From the NCBI GenBank assembly GCA_015179045.1, contig WHUZ01000012.1:744001-808000 (forward strand): DNA of 64,000 nucleotides, given 5' to 3'. Positions 11,837 through 24,180 of the stretch are shown piece after piece; position 1 is the stretch's first letter, and the number at the start of each line of letters is the position of its first letter. The translations under genes were made by a program, and so were the position numbers. The notes below the pieces were generated by a model, which saw only the letters and a list, made by a program, of their open reading frames with translations, was not told the DNA's origin and did not search any database. This DNA is from Kalaharituber pfeilii (taxonomy: Eukaryota > Ascomycota > Pezizomycetes > Pezizales > Pezizaceae).

Positions 11837-13539
11837 ATGGCGATCACAAGCAGTAGCAGGTGGTGAGTGACCTTGAGCTGTCGGAGTTTGATCTGCAAAT
11901 AGAATGACATTAATGTCTCTCGTCTTTCCAAAGGATGTACTTGAACAAAGTGCTTTCTAGGCCAGGGCCATTTGTAGATGAGACTTTTAGTCCAAGCAAT
12001 GTAGAAGAAGCTTTGGGACGATTGAAGATTCTGTGAGTTCGATTCCCTGGGATGCTCGTGATGGCAGCTAATTCCTTGCCTTAGAGTTATGTAAGTGTCC
12101 CCGATGACCATTACTACACTCCTTGCTCACTGCACATAGCGGAGCTGGAGGTCTCGGCTGTGAAATTCTGAAGAATCTGGCCCTCTCTGGTTTCAAGGAT
12201 ATCCATGTTATCGATATGGGTATGGATGTTCTGACTCTCACTTATATCCCCTCTTGTTAACACCTCCCTCAGACACAATCGATATATCAAATCTGAACCG
12301 GCAGTTCCTGTTTCGCGAGGATGATGTTGGGAAACCTAAGGCTGAGGTTGCGGCTGCATATGTCATGAAACGAGTCAAGAGTGTTAAGATCACACCGTAC
12401 TATGGTGCTATTCAGGACAAAGGGGAGGACTACTATATGCAATTCAATATAGTCGTTTGTGGCCTGGACTCAGTAGAAGCCAGAAGGTGGATAAATTCTA
12501 CTCTGGTAGAGATGGTGGATATGAATAACCCTGATTCTTTAAAGCCCTTGATTGATGGAGGCACTGAGGGTAATATCGTCAATCTGCCATTTGAAGAACA
12601 AAGCGCTGACAGTTCAAAAGGCTTCAAGGGACAGTCAAGGGTAATATTACCTACAGTTACTAGTTGCTATGAGTGCTCTTTGGATATGCTTACTCCCCCT
12701 ACTGCGGTCCCCTTATGTACATTGGCTTCAATCCCCCGGCAGCCTGCTCATTGTATTGAGTGGGCATCCATCTTAGAATGGCCGCGGGTTATGGGAGGTA
12801 CAATAAACCGGCGGCGCATAAGCAGTGAACATGAGCTGATGCCATCCTAGACAAGAAACTGGATACCGACAATCCGGAACATATTCAATGGCTGTACGAA
12901 CACGCACTGGAAAGGGCTAAAGAGTTCAATATCACCGGTGTCACGTACTCTATGACTCAGGGAGTGGTCAAAAACATCATTCCAGCTATTGCGTCCACAA
13001 ATGCCATTATTGCAGCTTCCTGTTGTAATGAAGCTCTCAAGATTGCAACTACATGCAATCCATATTTGAACAATTACATGATGTACACGGGAAACGAGGC
13101 AGTATATACCTATACGTTCGAGCATCAACGGAAACCTGATTGTCCAGTATGTGGAAATTTGGCTACCACATTTGAAGCAAACGGAGACTGGACGTTGTAC
13201 GAGTTTATTCAACGCTTGAAAGAGAAGCCTGATGTGTAAGTATCCAGCTCAACAACTTTAGCAGAAATACCGGACACTTAACATAGGTAAACAGTCAAAT
13301 CAAACGACCAACCCTCAGCACTGAGAGGAAGAAGCTATACTATCAAGCACCACCTCAACTACAAGAGCAGACGAGGCCCAACTTAGACAAGAAGCTAAGG
13401 GATTTGATAACAAGTGGGGAGGAGGTAAGTTGTGGAATTGCTTTTTGATGCTCGATTACTAACTGTGACCGCTATATAGGTTGGCATAACTGACCCCGGC
13501 TTGCCTTTCAGCATGCGTTTGAATGTGGTTTTTGACTGA
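11837..13539 (+). CDS. UBA3: NEDD8-activating enzyme E1 catalytic subunit
   Basis: Nine exons: 11837-11862, 11934-12032, 12085-12090, 12140-12219, 12273-12569, 12621-12797, 12851-13235, 13295-13424 and 13480-13539. They encode about 419 residues. With its partner Ula1/AppBP1, Uba3 adenylates NEDD8 (Rub1) and holds it as a thioester. Landmarks are the nucleotide-binding [43 protein letters not shown] and IDGGTEG, then the catalytic-cysteine segment [10 protein letters not shown] and the zinc ligands in SCYEC and CPVC. Exon 3 is a 6-nt micro-exon that completes LVI of the nucleotide-binding motif. The intron at 12570-12620 is 51 nt without a stop, so retaining it would insert 17 residues without breaking the frame. 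The gene lies close to RBX1, another part of the neddylation pathway. Confidence 0.94.
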
Positions 13540-13852
13540 AGGTTTCTTGAAGAGAGAGCCTCTGTAATGCCGCAATAATTTCTCTCCGTTTGAACTTCAA
13601 ATGATAGAAGTTCGGAATAAAGCACCCGGGCATGCCCACTGATTCACCTCAATTACTTAATGCGCGTTGCATATCGACTTCCACAAGATTAGCCGTAACA
13701 TAATTAATGCCAAGCTTGGATGCAACCGCCCATGCAATGTCACCTGACCAAAACATCGAGTAACGGACGTTTTCCCCAGTAATAACAATTCAAGCAATTC
13801 CGTTGCCCCACGCTATTAGGCGAGCCCACGCTGCAGTACAGTAACTGCAAAT
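13540..13852. other. Intergenic spacer UBA3-PHA2
   Basis: About 313 bp. No gene is recognised; it must contain the UBA3 terminator and the PHA2 promoter. Confidence 0.5.
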
Positions 13853-14949
13853 ATGACAGATCGTGAGCTCGAGATTGTGGCCTACTTGGGCCCAAGAAGC
13901 TCATACTCTCACCAGGTATCCAATTGCCTATGAATTCGAAGTCTACACTTCCATGCAGGTATTGGAAGTGTGATAGACAATGTGTGCTGACTGAAGCCCG
14001 CTATGGTGAAACTGTATATAGGCCGCTTTGGACTGCTTTGACCCGCAGAAGTTTATCTTCCAGCCACAGATTACAATAGCAGGTAAGTTCATCCAACGTA
14101 TAGTCGAACTTTTGGGAAATTAAGGGGCACCTTCTGCGATTATTTCCGTGTGAAGTATCAATTTTTAATTAATACATCTGCCGCAAACAAGACATTTTCC
14201 ACGCAGTCCAAAACCGCTCCTGCACATACGGAGTTGTTCCGTTCGAAAACTCCACCAATGGGTCCGTCGTGTTCACACTCGACCTCTTACGTGACCGGGA
14301 GTCGCAGTTCCCTGATGCCCTTGCGTGTGGCGAAACATATCTTAATGTCCACCACTGCCTGCTAGGCCACCCTCGCCCGGACTTATCCTCAGTTAGCAGA
14401 ATATACTCCCACCCGCAGGCCTTCGGGCAATGCGAGAAATTCCTGGCAACACATCTCAAAGGTGTCGAGAGAGTCGATGTCTCCAGCACAAGCAAGGCCG
14501 CAGAGCTTGCAAGCGGAGATCCAAGCTCAGTAGCAATTGCGAGTAAAGTTGCCTCCGAGGTGCACAGGATACAGGTCCTCGCTGCAAACATTGAGGATTC
14601 TCCAGACAATACTACAAGATTTCTGGTGCTGTCGTCGACGGTTACGAGTTCGCCTAGCGCTGGTCTCGGCGAGCAGGATAAAACCCTACTCAGCTTTACG
14701 ATCGATCATATGCAACCTGGGGCTCTGTGCGATAGTCTAAAGGTGTTCAAGGACTTCAATCTCAACCTGACAAGCATCAATAGTCGACCCAGCAGGGTTC
14801 GGCCGTGGAACTACATCTTCTTTGTGGAATTTGTTGGACATCGGGACGACAATAATGTAAAGAAGGCACTGAAGAAGTTGGAAGAATTCTGTCTGAGCTT
14901 AAGGGTATTGGGCAGCTACCAGGTCCGGCAAAAAAGGCTCAGAGCGTAG
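13853..14949 (+). CDS. PHA2: Prephenate dehydratase
   Basis: Exons 13853-13915, 14022-14082 and 14192-14949 give 293 residues. The enzyme converts prephenate to phenylpyruvate in phenylalanine biosynthesis. The N-terminal VAYLGPRSSYSHQAAL is the family start. The catalytic domain contains TYGVVPFENSTNGSV and the NTTRFLVLS segment, with the TRF motif placed before the regulatory part. A C-terminal ACT domain (about residues 205-290) is seen as GALCDSLKVFKDFNLNLTSI, then NSRP where many homologues have ESRP, then WNYIFFVEFVGH. The ACT domain commonly binds phenylalanine for feedback control; I infer the same here. The gene is intact. Confidence 0.94.
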
Positions 14950-15938
<989 letters not shown>

Positions 15939-16210
15939 GACTGTTCTCTTGCGGTACGAATAGATATATGTATATGTGGGTTGTATGTTCAGGGTAGGCC
16001 GGTGATATGTGTGCTTGGGCTTGAAGTGTATGTGCGGTGCACGGTACACCAACCCGTGACCGAGAGCTCCAGAACTCATTATAGCTACAGAAGTGGCATT
16101 ACATAAGCCAGCCTTCTAAGCCGCACTAGAGCTCACCTATGATTAGAATCCCAACTTAACGTCCCCAGCGGCAGTGCCATTCACGAACCTAATAGCATAC
16201 AGCACACGGC
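15939..16210. promoter_or_regulatory. Divergent promoter region RBX1/LSM4
   Basis: The 272 bp between the start codons of two divergent housekeeping genes. No specific binding site is assigned. Confidence 0.35.
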
Positions 16211-16915
16211 ATGGTACGTTTCCATCCCCTGTATTCCAAACCGGCGGCTTGTCTATAAGACTCAGCCTTTGTTATTCTAGCAAAGGGGGGGGAAAAAAAA
16301 GAAAGGAAGAGCTTAGAAAAGATCCCTGACGATGAACGTACCGTACCGGTCCTCAAATAGTTACCGTTATCACTTCTCAACACGGCCCAGGGCCATCCAA
16401 TGCTTGTGGAGTTGAAGAGCGGAGAGACGCTGAACGGACATTTGGTGAATTGCGACACATGGATGAATCTGACCCTGAAAGAGGTCATTCAGACGAGCCC
16501 TGTACAGTTTTCCCCAGGCCCGCTGCGCAGCCTCTCCTGCATATGCAAACCCCTTCCAATCCATTTTTACTGACAATCTTGATCATACAGGAAGGAGACA
16601 AGTTTTTCCGGCTACCAGAATGCTACGTCCGTGGAAATAATGTGTGTTTCTTAAACCTCAGTCTCCATATACATTCGCTTCTAACCTCCGGCTCAGATCA
16701 AGTACCTCCGAGTACCAGATGAGATAATTGACCTCGTAAAAGAGTCCCAGCAACAATCACATCAGCAGGGTGGCTACCAATCAAGGGGCGGTGGTCGCGG
16801 TGGTCTAGGCCAGCGCGGAGATAACAGGGGTGGGCGAGGTGGTGGAAGTGGAGGCGATAGGGGCGGTTATCGAGGAGGAAGGGGTGGCGGACGAGGCAGA
16901 GGCCGCCCTAGCTAA
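16211..16915 (+). CDS. LSM4: Sm-like protein LSm4
   Basis: Exons 16211-16213, 16361-16501, 16591-16641 and 16697-16915 give 137 residues. LSm4 belongs to the cytoplasmic Lsm1-7 ring (mRNA decapping) and the nuclear Lsm2-8 ring (U6 snRNA). Sm motif 1 is [20 protein letters not shown] followed by CDTWMNLTL, and Sm motif 2 is [19 protein letters not shown] across an intron. The C-terminus is an RGG tail with many RGG and GRG units, typical of LSm4 and linked to P-body assembly. The coding part of exon 1 is the start codon alone; the GTACGT donor follows ATG directly. Confidence 0.95.
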
Positions 16916-17831
16916 GTGGGTTCAAAGGTTATTTTGGGAGAGCGTTCAAGTAGCAAGGGAGAACAGTTCTCAAGTCCCATCTCAGGCCACGCGATATTTA
17001 AATTGCGATTTACAGGTCGTTCAGTGTTGGATGAAGCATCGGTGCATGTGGCTCATCTGGTAGGAACCTAGGTCATCTATACTCCTACTTGAGATTTAAC
17101 AGTACTTATATTAAAAGTGTAGCGCCACGAGTAGAACATCATGTAATCTCCTAGGAGGGAAATAGCCAAAAAAAACCTGAGATAGTTCCCAGTTGAGGCT
17201 CTGAGAAAGTTGATTCCCACATTCATTCCCCCTCGTTCATGGGCCCCGGTCCAGCTAAGATTTCCCCCATCACATCCGAGCCTGGTGGGAAATTGTAGTC
17301 CCATGGAGCTTCTCTAAAGCCCTTCACTTTTGCTAGGCAAGCATTACCGAAAGTGTCATCAGCGGAGTTTAGGCGACACACTGATAGAGACCGACAGGGT
17401 GCGGCAAGCTGGGCCAAGTTTGTGTTGTCAAGATTTGTCGGAGACCCTCCCGAAAAAATGATTTTATACCCATCAGCAGGGCTGATTGGCATTTCGTAAC
17501 TATCGAACAGTTGACGGATTGCTGCACTATGCAGGGGCCTGTGTTGTAGGGAATTTATTTTGGCACAGCCTGGAGATGGATCGGATATTCAATGCATTGG
17601 TGGTAATATCCTGCATCCCAGATTGCTTCCAATGCCAAATGGTGGGCGGTTTCAAAGGTGGTCCTGTATGTGGGGGTGCTATTCCAGTTACAACTCACGT
17701 TTTTTTCTCTTTTCTCAACTCAACCATTCAAGCGATGTTCCCTGCTTGAGGCACAAGTAAATCAAATTTGTTTTCTGAAGTCAATATATCAACCAACCAA
17801 AACGCCGTCAAACAAGGCCTTATAAAATCAT
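16916..17831. other. Intergenic stretch, no gene supported
   Basis: There are minus-strand frames of about 75-90 codons (17077-17492) and a plus-strand frame (17486-17749). None matches a family I know or has supporting splice structure. I leave them as probable chance frames. Confidence 0.45.
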
Positions 17832-18428
17832 CTACATCCCCAAACTACCAAACAACTTATCCAACTCCTCCCCTTCTTTCCTACTAGTTGTGGCTCCTTC
17901 TTCTTCCTTCTTAGCAGCAGCAGCAGCTTCCCCGACCTTTACAGGTGTTAATATGGTAATGCCAGTATCAAGGTACCCAGGTGCAATTTTCCTCTTCTCC
18001 ATTAGTTCCCTTTCTGCAATGCTTTGTTCCCACTCTCGTATCTTTTCCTCCGCGCCCTGCTTGCTGGTAGCAAGATGCGATATCAAGGACTGACAGGATG
18101 TTATTATTGCCTCAGGCGACGTGGAAAATGTTCCTGATGGGGAAGTAATGTAACCAGTCGGAGGTGGAGCCGGGGAATTTGGACTTGGTGGGGGAGGGGC
18201 GGTAGATGAGGGTGGCAGGGCATGCGGAAGAGTCTGGTAGGTATAGGGAAGAGTGATGGCTGTGGGTAGAATAACGAACGGAGAGACAGATAGAGGAACC
18301 TGGATCAACAGAGGGTGTGAAGCTGTACACCAATGTTAGAACTTCGCACACTTCGGGGCTGGGCGTAAGGAGGGGCAGCGTTAAGAGGTTCAGTGAAGCT
18401 ACACAAACTCACAGCTATGATCGTGCAT
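17832..18428 (-). CDS. Conserved fungal protein of unknown function
   Basis: A 16-nt first coding exon (18428-18413, encoding MHDHS plus one base) joins through a GTGAGT...GTACAG intron to 18322-17832, giving 168 residues. The first ~30 residues are hydrophobic and rich in leucine, proline and valine (HPLLIQVPLSVSPFVILPTA). A proline-rich stretch follows (about 50-75), then a helical charged segment with TSKQGAEEKIREWEQSIAE, a RKIAPGYLDTGITILTP motif, and the acidic end GEELDKLFGSLGM. I believe I have seen the APGYLDTG motif in other ascomycete proteins, but I cannot name the family. Splicing removes an in-frame stop, which supports the model. Confidence 0.6.
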
Positions 18429-18735
18429 GGTGGTGGTGGATGGGCAAAGGATCGGAGCCACCGGTGCTCGAGTCCTTCGTTGCAGGGCTGGGCCCACGAC
18501 TGTTCTCCGTGTGCTGTGTGCTGTGTGCTGTGAGCAGTCGGGCTGTGGGGCGTGAGCGCCAACGTCCGCCCGTTGCAGGGGGGAGCTTTGATCACGTGGG
18601 CGCAAGCGGATGCGCACACGTTGCCCTCGCAGCAGTCGTCTTGGCGCTGGCGAGCTAGGATTGTGCAAACGGGAGTACATAAAGCACACCCGCCTAACAC
18701 AAGCAACAAGTTCAACACTCGCAGATACCGCCAGA
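18429..18735. promoter_or_regulatory. GC-rich divergent spacer
   Basis: The 307 bp between two divergent starts. It is GC-rich, with GTGTGCTGT repeats near 18508-18530 that create spurious open frames on both strands. Confidence 0.35.
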
Positions 18736-19579
18736 ATGGATAGCACAGCGCAGCATCCCGGAATCATCCTGCCCGCGCTGGGAGCGGGTGTCCTAACTGG
18801 TCTGTCGATTCACACATGCAGCTGCAATATGCATCAGAATTTCATCCCAGGTGTCTTCGTTGCGCACCATGCTTACATATAGTATCCACGCTTGAAATAG
18901 GCTCGGCCGGACTCGTCACCGGAGCTGTGATTGCTACGCTGAAATCACGATCGAGAGTGGGCTTGTTTGCCCTGGGCATGAGCATCAATTGGTTTGCTCT
19001 CGGCTCGACGTACTGGGGTGAGTTTCTCATGCAGTACAGAGTAGCCTTCGGAATGCCAGCCTTCCTTGGACAATGCTTAATTTTATTGCAGGATACCGAG
19101 GCGCATTGATACAGCTTGTTCAATCACAGTATCCCCATATGCCAATAGATTCTCCAAGAGATCGGATTGCCTTGAGTGGCGCAGCAGGTGCTTTAACAGG
19201 TGCAACAGTAGGCCTCATTTTGAGTATGTTATCACCCCCCGCCGTGATTCCTCGGCTAATCCATATTGAAGGAGGGCGCAGCAATGTCATCCCCGGTGCT
19301 ATCATGTGGGGGTTGATTGGAACAGCGGGGCAGTATGCTTACACAGTTGCGGATAAGCGGCATGCGCTTAATTTGACCCGGCAGTCGTCACGGAGTGGGC
19401 TGGAGGAGGGAGACTTCTGGAAACGGGCCTTCCGTTCCAATTGGAGCCCCATTAAAAGGCTAACAGACAAAGAGTATAAAGCAATGTTGGAGGAGAAGCT
19501 TCTAGTCATACAGGCAGATATTGCGCTGGTTGATGAAGAGATTGAAAAACTAAAGCAGCTTCATGAGAACAATACATGA
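18736..19579 (+). CDS. Predicted mitochondrial-type multi-span membrane protein
   Basis: Exons 18736-18799, 18883-19017 and 19092-19579 join in frame to 228 residues. There are about four hydrophobic spans: ILPALGAGVLTG, IGSAGLVTGAVIATL with LFALGMSINWFALG, ALSGAAGALTGATVGLILSM, and NVIPGAIMWGLIGTAGQYAY. The glycine- and alanine-rich spans resemble those of the Tim17/22/23 family, and the C-terminus forms a lysine- and glutamate-rich coiled coil (about residues 190-226). I recognise the pattern from unnamed fungal proteins only. Function and mitochondrial location are inferences. Confidence 0.65.
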
Positions 19580-21570
19580 GGGGGGCTACAGTCATGACAC
19601 TTGCGCCGCGATGCTGGAACTACGTAAGTGCTACATGTACTTGGTTTCCACATATTCGATTTGCATCTGAAGATAGTACTAGTATTGGCTGAGGCTGCTG
19701 GTATGAAAGTTGTAATTGAAACATACTACGGGGCACTAGCCAACCAGTCTAACAGGTACCGTCGTCTTGGCGTCGCCCTACCTATCGAACCAGGACGGCA
19801 TTCTCCTTTCGCATATGATATATCTGCATCGGATGGTTCAATGGGACGGACGGTTCAATTGGATACGATAAATTTACATACAAAATTACCAATGCGCGTC
19901 TTGGCTTCGACAGTCCTTTGCTTAAATTCTGAACGGTAGGTTTAGCTGTCCCATTGGACCGTCCGGCACGGTACGCACATGTTTCACAGTATGGTTTTGT
20001 ACGTTCTTCCTGAGAGATCCTTCGGGAGTAGGACCCATGCTATGTATTTTACTTAAAAGTTTTTAGATGGGTTTAGCGGGGCCGGTCTACTAGTAGCGCG
20101 GGGTCAAGATGTTCGTTGGAATCTCAGCGCATATGACATTGCGATTGGAGCAGACAAACATGTCAATTGGGCACCATGGCATTCACAGGGGATCGAGCAC
20201 GAGAAGCCAGCACTGGAGCACGGATGTGGGATCAGGTACCCGCCCGCGCGAAGAAAGCAGTGGCTCCCGGCAGGCCCTGCGCAATTGCAATACAGGCCTT
20301 GCGCTCACCTTTGAGTCCGCTCAACACACCACCTGTTTCCCTTCGTTTTTCCAATTCGACTTTTTTTTTTTTTTCATAGACACAGTTTTGATTTTGCTCA
20401 GCTAGTCGTCTTAGTAGTATAGCAGGGTCTTATGTCGCTGATCGCCGCACGATGCGATTGCCAACTTCCAACAGAAGGACTAACGATATGAGACACGAGC
20501 ACCAAGGATATGAGGAAAAATTGTAAAGGGCAAATCAATTACCAAGTGCTTGCCTTCCAGTGTATCTAACCCCAAAGAAAAGCTAGCTGTTCGATTCCAT
20601 TGATGGCTAAAGGAGGGCAGTACAAGCCATGCAAGTTCTGCAGCACGCTTCTATTAGAGATATGAATCGGGAGAGCGGGAATTGGCTATTGTCGACTTCC
20701 CATTTGGGAAGGAGGCAATCTTGGCATGGAGGAGTCGAAAGGAGAGCCGCTTCACAATGCGGGGGACAGTGAAGGAAAGAAAAGGCTTCTAGAAGCCTTC
20801 TATTGCCTCTCTGATTCTCCATGCTTGGCACCCCTCTGAAGTTTAATAGAATAGCGCTGTCTCACAGATGATGCCGGACGAAATAGAGAAGATTTGGCAA
20901 GCGTGGGGTTAACTGATGCACTTCAGTACGTTTTGTTACAACCACAGAAGGCGCCGAGTGGTGTGGGGAGTTGGGTTCTGGATGAATCCCGTTGTTAGTG
21001 TAGTCTGGTAGTATAACCCCCCGTAGGGGTTGTGGTGTACATAAACATTTAAACGACATCGAATTGGTGCTTATCTCATGTATACCCACCATCACTATAT
21101 ATTTCGATATCACTACACCCGTAACCCTCATTATCTCAACACGTTACCTTCGAATATGTAAGCACCCGTCTCATGGATTCCCCGTCCAGTATATCTATCG
21201 CGAAGCTAAAAGCCACATACAAATTCTTTAGTTATTTCGGCCTTTTACCCTCACACATGACCGATTAACTTGACGACATACACTGGTATATATCTTCTTG
21301 ACCTATATCCACTACTACATCTTCATAATGCTACCATGTGACTGCTTAATTCATCATAAATAGGCAAGTACAAGTAGTACCGTAGGATTTGGTTCAAAAG
21401 GACTCCCTTGAGGTCCTTAATGTCGGGGAGCGGTGACCCTCTCCACTACTGATCTCTTATAAGAAAAGGTTTCATATAACTTGCATACATATTGCGACAT
21501 AGTATAACTCCCTGTGACAGGATTTCCTCACCAAGAGTAATTCTAGAGACGCTGGTCAATAAGACAGGCT
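19580..21570. other. 2-kb intergenic stretch, no gene supported
   Basis: No frame resembles a known protein. Short T runs occur at 20362-20375. Frames at 20109-20405 overlap in two phases and look accidental. Confidence 0.5.
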
Positions 21571-21583
21571 TAGGTGACTAGTA

Positions 21584-21692
21584 GCCTCGTCCCCAGGCGG
21601 TTGTAGAAGCCTGAGATTAGCTAATCGGGTGATCACGTGAGTGCCAAGAACTGTAAATATAATAAACCAATATACAACCGCCTGGAGGCATT
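21584..21692 (+). repeat. Left terminal inverted repeat (109 bp)
   Basis: Identical over 109 bp to the complement of 24680-24788. It has internal symmetry: CCAGGCGGTTGTA near its start is complementary to TACAACCGCCTGG near its end, and GATTAGCTAATC inside it is palindromic. Each terminal repeat can therefore itself fold into a hairpin. Confidence 0.93.
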
Positions 21693-21870
21693 CCCTCCAA
21701 AATTATCGAACCCTGCAAAGTCGAACCAACCCCTGCAAATACTCTCGCCCTATCTACTATCGACTTGCCCGAATACGTTAGTGTAGTCTTTTTTCAATTC
21801 CGGTACCACGCATTGTGATTCTATTAGCCAATGTAGGTAGTATTTATACATGGTCAATAAGGTATACATT

Positions 21871-22990
21871 GAGAATCAAACTAATGTGGAGTGTGGGTGG
21901 TATCCGGAATCAGCTTCTCATGGTGAAGCATATTATTTCCAAGAGTTTTATCATACTCCGGAGCTGAGTAGTTTTATACAACTATCTGGCAATAGCCTTG
22001 CCAAGTGGTATATGGTGGTGGAGTATAGCAGCACAACTTTCTACTGAGAGTTAAACTAATGTAGAGTCTAGCTGGCATCCGGAATGAGTTTCTCAGGGTG
22101 AAGCATATTATTTCCGAGAGTTTTATCATACTCCGGAGCTGAGTAGTTTTATACAACTATCTAGCAATAGCCTTGCCAAGTAGTATATGGCGGCAGAGTA
22201 TAGCAGCACAACTTTCTACTGAGAGTCAAACTAATGCAGAGTGTAGCTGCCGGTAGCATCCGGAATGAGTTCCTCATGGTGAAGCATATGATTTCCAAGA
22301 GTTCTATCATACTCCGGAGCTGAGTAGTTCTATACACCTATCTGGCAATGGCCTTGCCCAGTGGTATGTAGCGGTAGAGTATAGCAGTACAACTTTCTAG
22401 AGAGTCAAACTAATGCGGACGGAGTGTAGCTGGTGTCCGGAATGAGTTTCTCATGGTGAAGTATATTATTTCTAAGAGTTTTATCATACTCCGGAGCTGA
22501 GTAGTTCTATACACCTATCTGACAATGGCTTCGCCCAGTGGTATACTAGTGGCAGTAGAGTATAGCAGTACTACTTTCCACTGAGAGTCAAACTAATGCG
22601 GAGTGTAGCTGGCGTCCGGAATGAGTTCCTTATAATGAGGAATACCATTTCCGAGAGTTTTATCATACTCCGGAGCTGAGTAGTTCTATACAGCTATCTG
22701 ACAATGGCTTCGCCCAGTGGTATGTAGCGGTAGAGTATAGCAGTACAACTTTCTAGAGAGTCAAACTAATGCGGAGTGTAGCGGGCATCCGGAATGAGTT
22801 CCTTATAATGAGGAATACCATTTCCGAGAGTTTTATCATACTCCGGAGCTGAGTAGTTCTATACAGCTATCTGACAATGGCTTCGCCCAGTGGTATACTA
22901 GTGGCAGTAGAGTATAGCAGTACTACTTCCCACTGAGAGTCAAACTAACGCGGAGTCTAGCCGGCATCCGGAATGAGTTCCTTATGACAG
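21871..22990. repeat. ~177-bp tandem array, about 6.3 copies
   Basis: Units start with GAGAGTCAAACTAATG at about 21871, 22047, 22223, 22400, 22582, 22756 and 22936. Spacing is 174-182 bp. Each unit contains a TCCGGAATGAG segment, a CATACTCCGGAGCTGAGTAG segment and a GTAGAGTATAGCAGTAC segment. Units differ by point changes and small indels, and spacing is not a multiple of three, so the array is not a coding repeat now. The first unit still carries a 65-codon open frame. Confidence 0.92.
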
Positions 22991-24180
22991 AAACTGATAT
23001 TTCCGGGGGTTCCGGGGCGGTCGGAGGCATGTGGGGGAAGGGGCAGGGTATCGAGGTCATACTGCAGGCCAATGTTGCAGAATCTTCAACACAAGTCTCC
23101 GAGACAGCCGGAATTGGGTCCGGAGGGGGCGGAGTCACCGGAATCGAAGTTACAACCTCTCAGGATGAATTTAATACAATTCCGGATGAGGGTTTCCTAC
23201 AATTGACTGAGGAGAGAGAGCAGGAGTGTGCTTGGGGGACGTGGGCGATATATGGTGGAAACCACTTAGTCAGGAAAAGCGAAACATGAACAAAGAGAGA
23301 ACATTCAGGGTGAATATTCTAAAAAGCTTCGGATTCCATGCTAAAGATTGGCAATTGGCTGTGGCGAGTGTGATTATGGAAAAGCAGGATGCAGTGGTGA
23401 TTGCAGGGTGTGGTTCAGGAAAGTCTTTGGTGTTCCAAATGCCCATGCTTTCTGGAAATGCGACGTGCTTAGTAATATCACCATTAAAAATTATTGCGAC
23501 ACAACAGGTATGATTGGATTGAGTAATTCTAATTTTGCTCCGGAGAGAGAAGCTAATACATTGCAGGCGGAGTTGATGTGTAGAAAGAACATTCCGGCGT
23601 GTGCTCTGAGCCTCTGGCAGGAGACACAGTTGCGAGTAACCCATCGCTTTGGCCAGATATTAAGAAAGGGCGATATCGGATGGTGTATGCATCCCCAGAG
23701 ATTCTGTTATCCAATGGTTCATACCTCTGGAGGGTCATCGCGCACGACAAGAAGTCTCCGTTCGTGAAAAACCTCTCGTACATTGCCGTGGATGAGGCTC
23801 ATTGTATTTGGAAGTGGGGGGACTCTGGATTTCGACCGGAATATAAAAATATCGGCACCTTGAGGTCTTTGTTTTCAAAAGTACCCTTCCTACTTGTCTC
23901 AGCAACCTTAGTTCCAAGTGTACTCTCATATATTCACCAGAGCATTGGCTTGAGTACACCAACTTTGGTGTATAAGGAAACTACCGCAAGACCTAATATC
24001 TCACTATTTGTTGCCGGAATCAAACAACCAAAGACATACAATGACCTAGATTTCTTAGTTGATAATAATCAGGCACCCTGGCCTATACCAAAAACCATGG
24101 TATTTATAGACGACTGTACCCAAACTGTGGCTATGGCGCAACATTTACGATCAAGATTGCATGCGAATCTACATAAATAA
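22984..24180 (+). pseudogene. Decayed RecQ-like DEAH helicase carried by the element
   Basis: Helicase motifs run in order across several frames: DWQLAVASVIMEKQDAVVIA, motif I AGCGSGKS (about 23405), VISPLKIIATQQ, an intron-like GTATGA...TTGCAG, AELMCRKNIPACALS, a frame change, NPSLWPDIKKGRYRMVYASPE, motif II DEAHCIWKWG (about 23795) and motif III LVSATL (about 23895). It then stops at 24177, inside the second RecA domain, so helicase motifs IV-VI and any RecQ C-terminal domain are missing. The DEAHCIWKWG form matches RecQ-like helicases found in many copies in fungal genomes. An upstream frame (22984-23289) encodes a glycine- and glutamate-rich stretch. It cannot make an active helicase. Confidence 0.82.

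Noticed and set aside
12036..12056. tRNA-like TTCGATTCC box
   Set aside because: It lies in a UBA3 intron and no matching A box, acceptor stem or anticodon arm is present. A similar TTCGATTCC at 20588 also lacks a cloverleaf.
17223..17492. Minus-strand 90-codon frame
   Set aside because: No motif, no splice partner, and it lies in a spacer with frames on both strands.
19834..19970. Possible inverted repeat around TTCAATGGGAC and GTCCCATTGGA
   Set aside because: The arms match over only about 12-14 nt with mismatches and no flanking duplication.
21871..22990. Repeated units considered as a CRISPR-like array
   Set aside because: The units are contiguous ~177-bp tandem repeats without unique spacers, in a eukaryotic genome.
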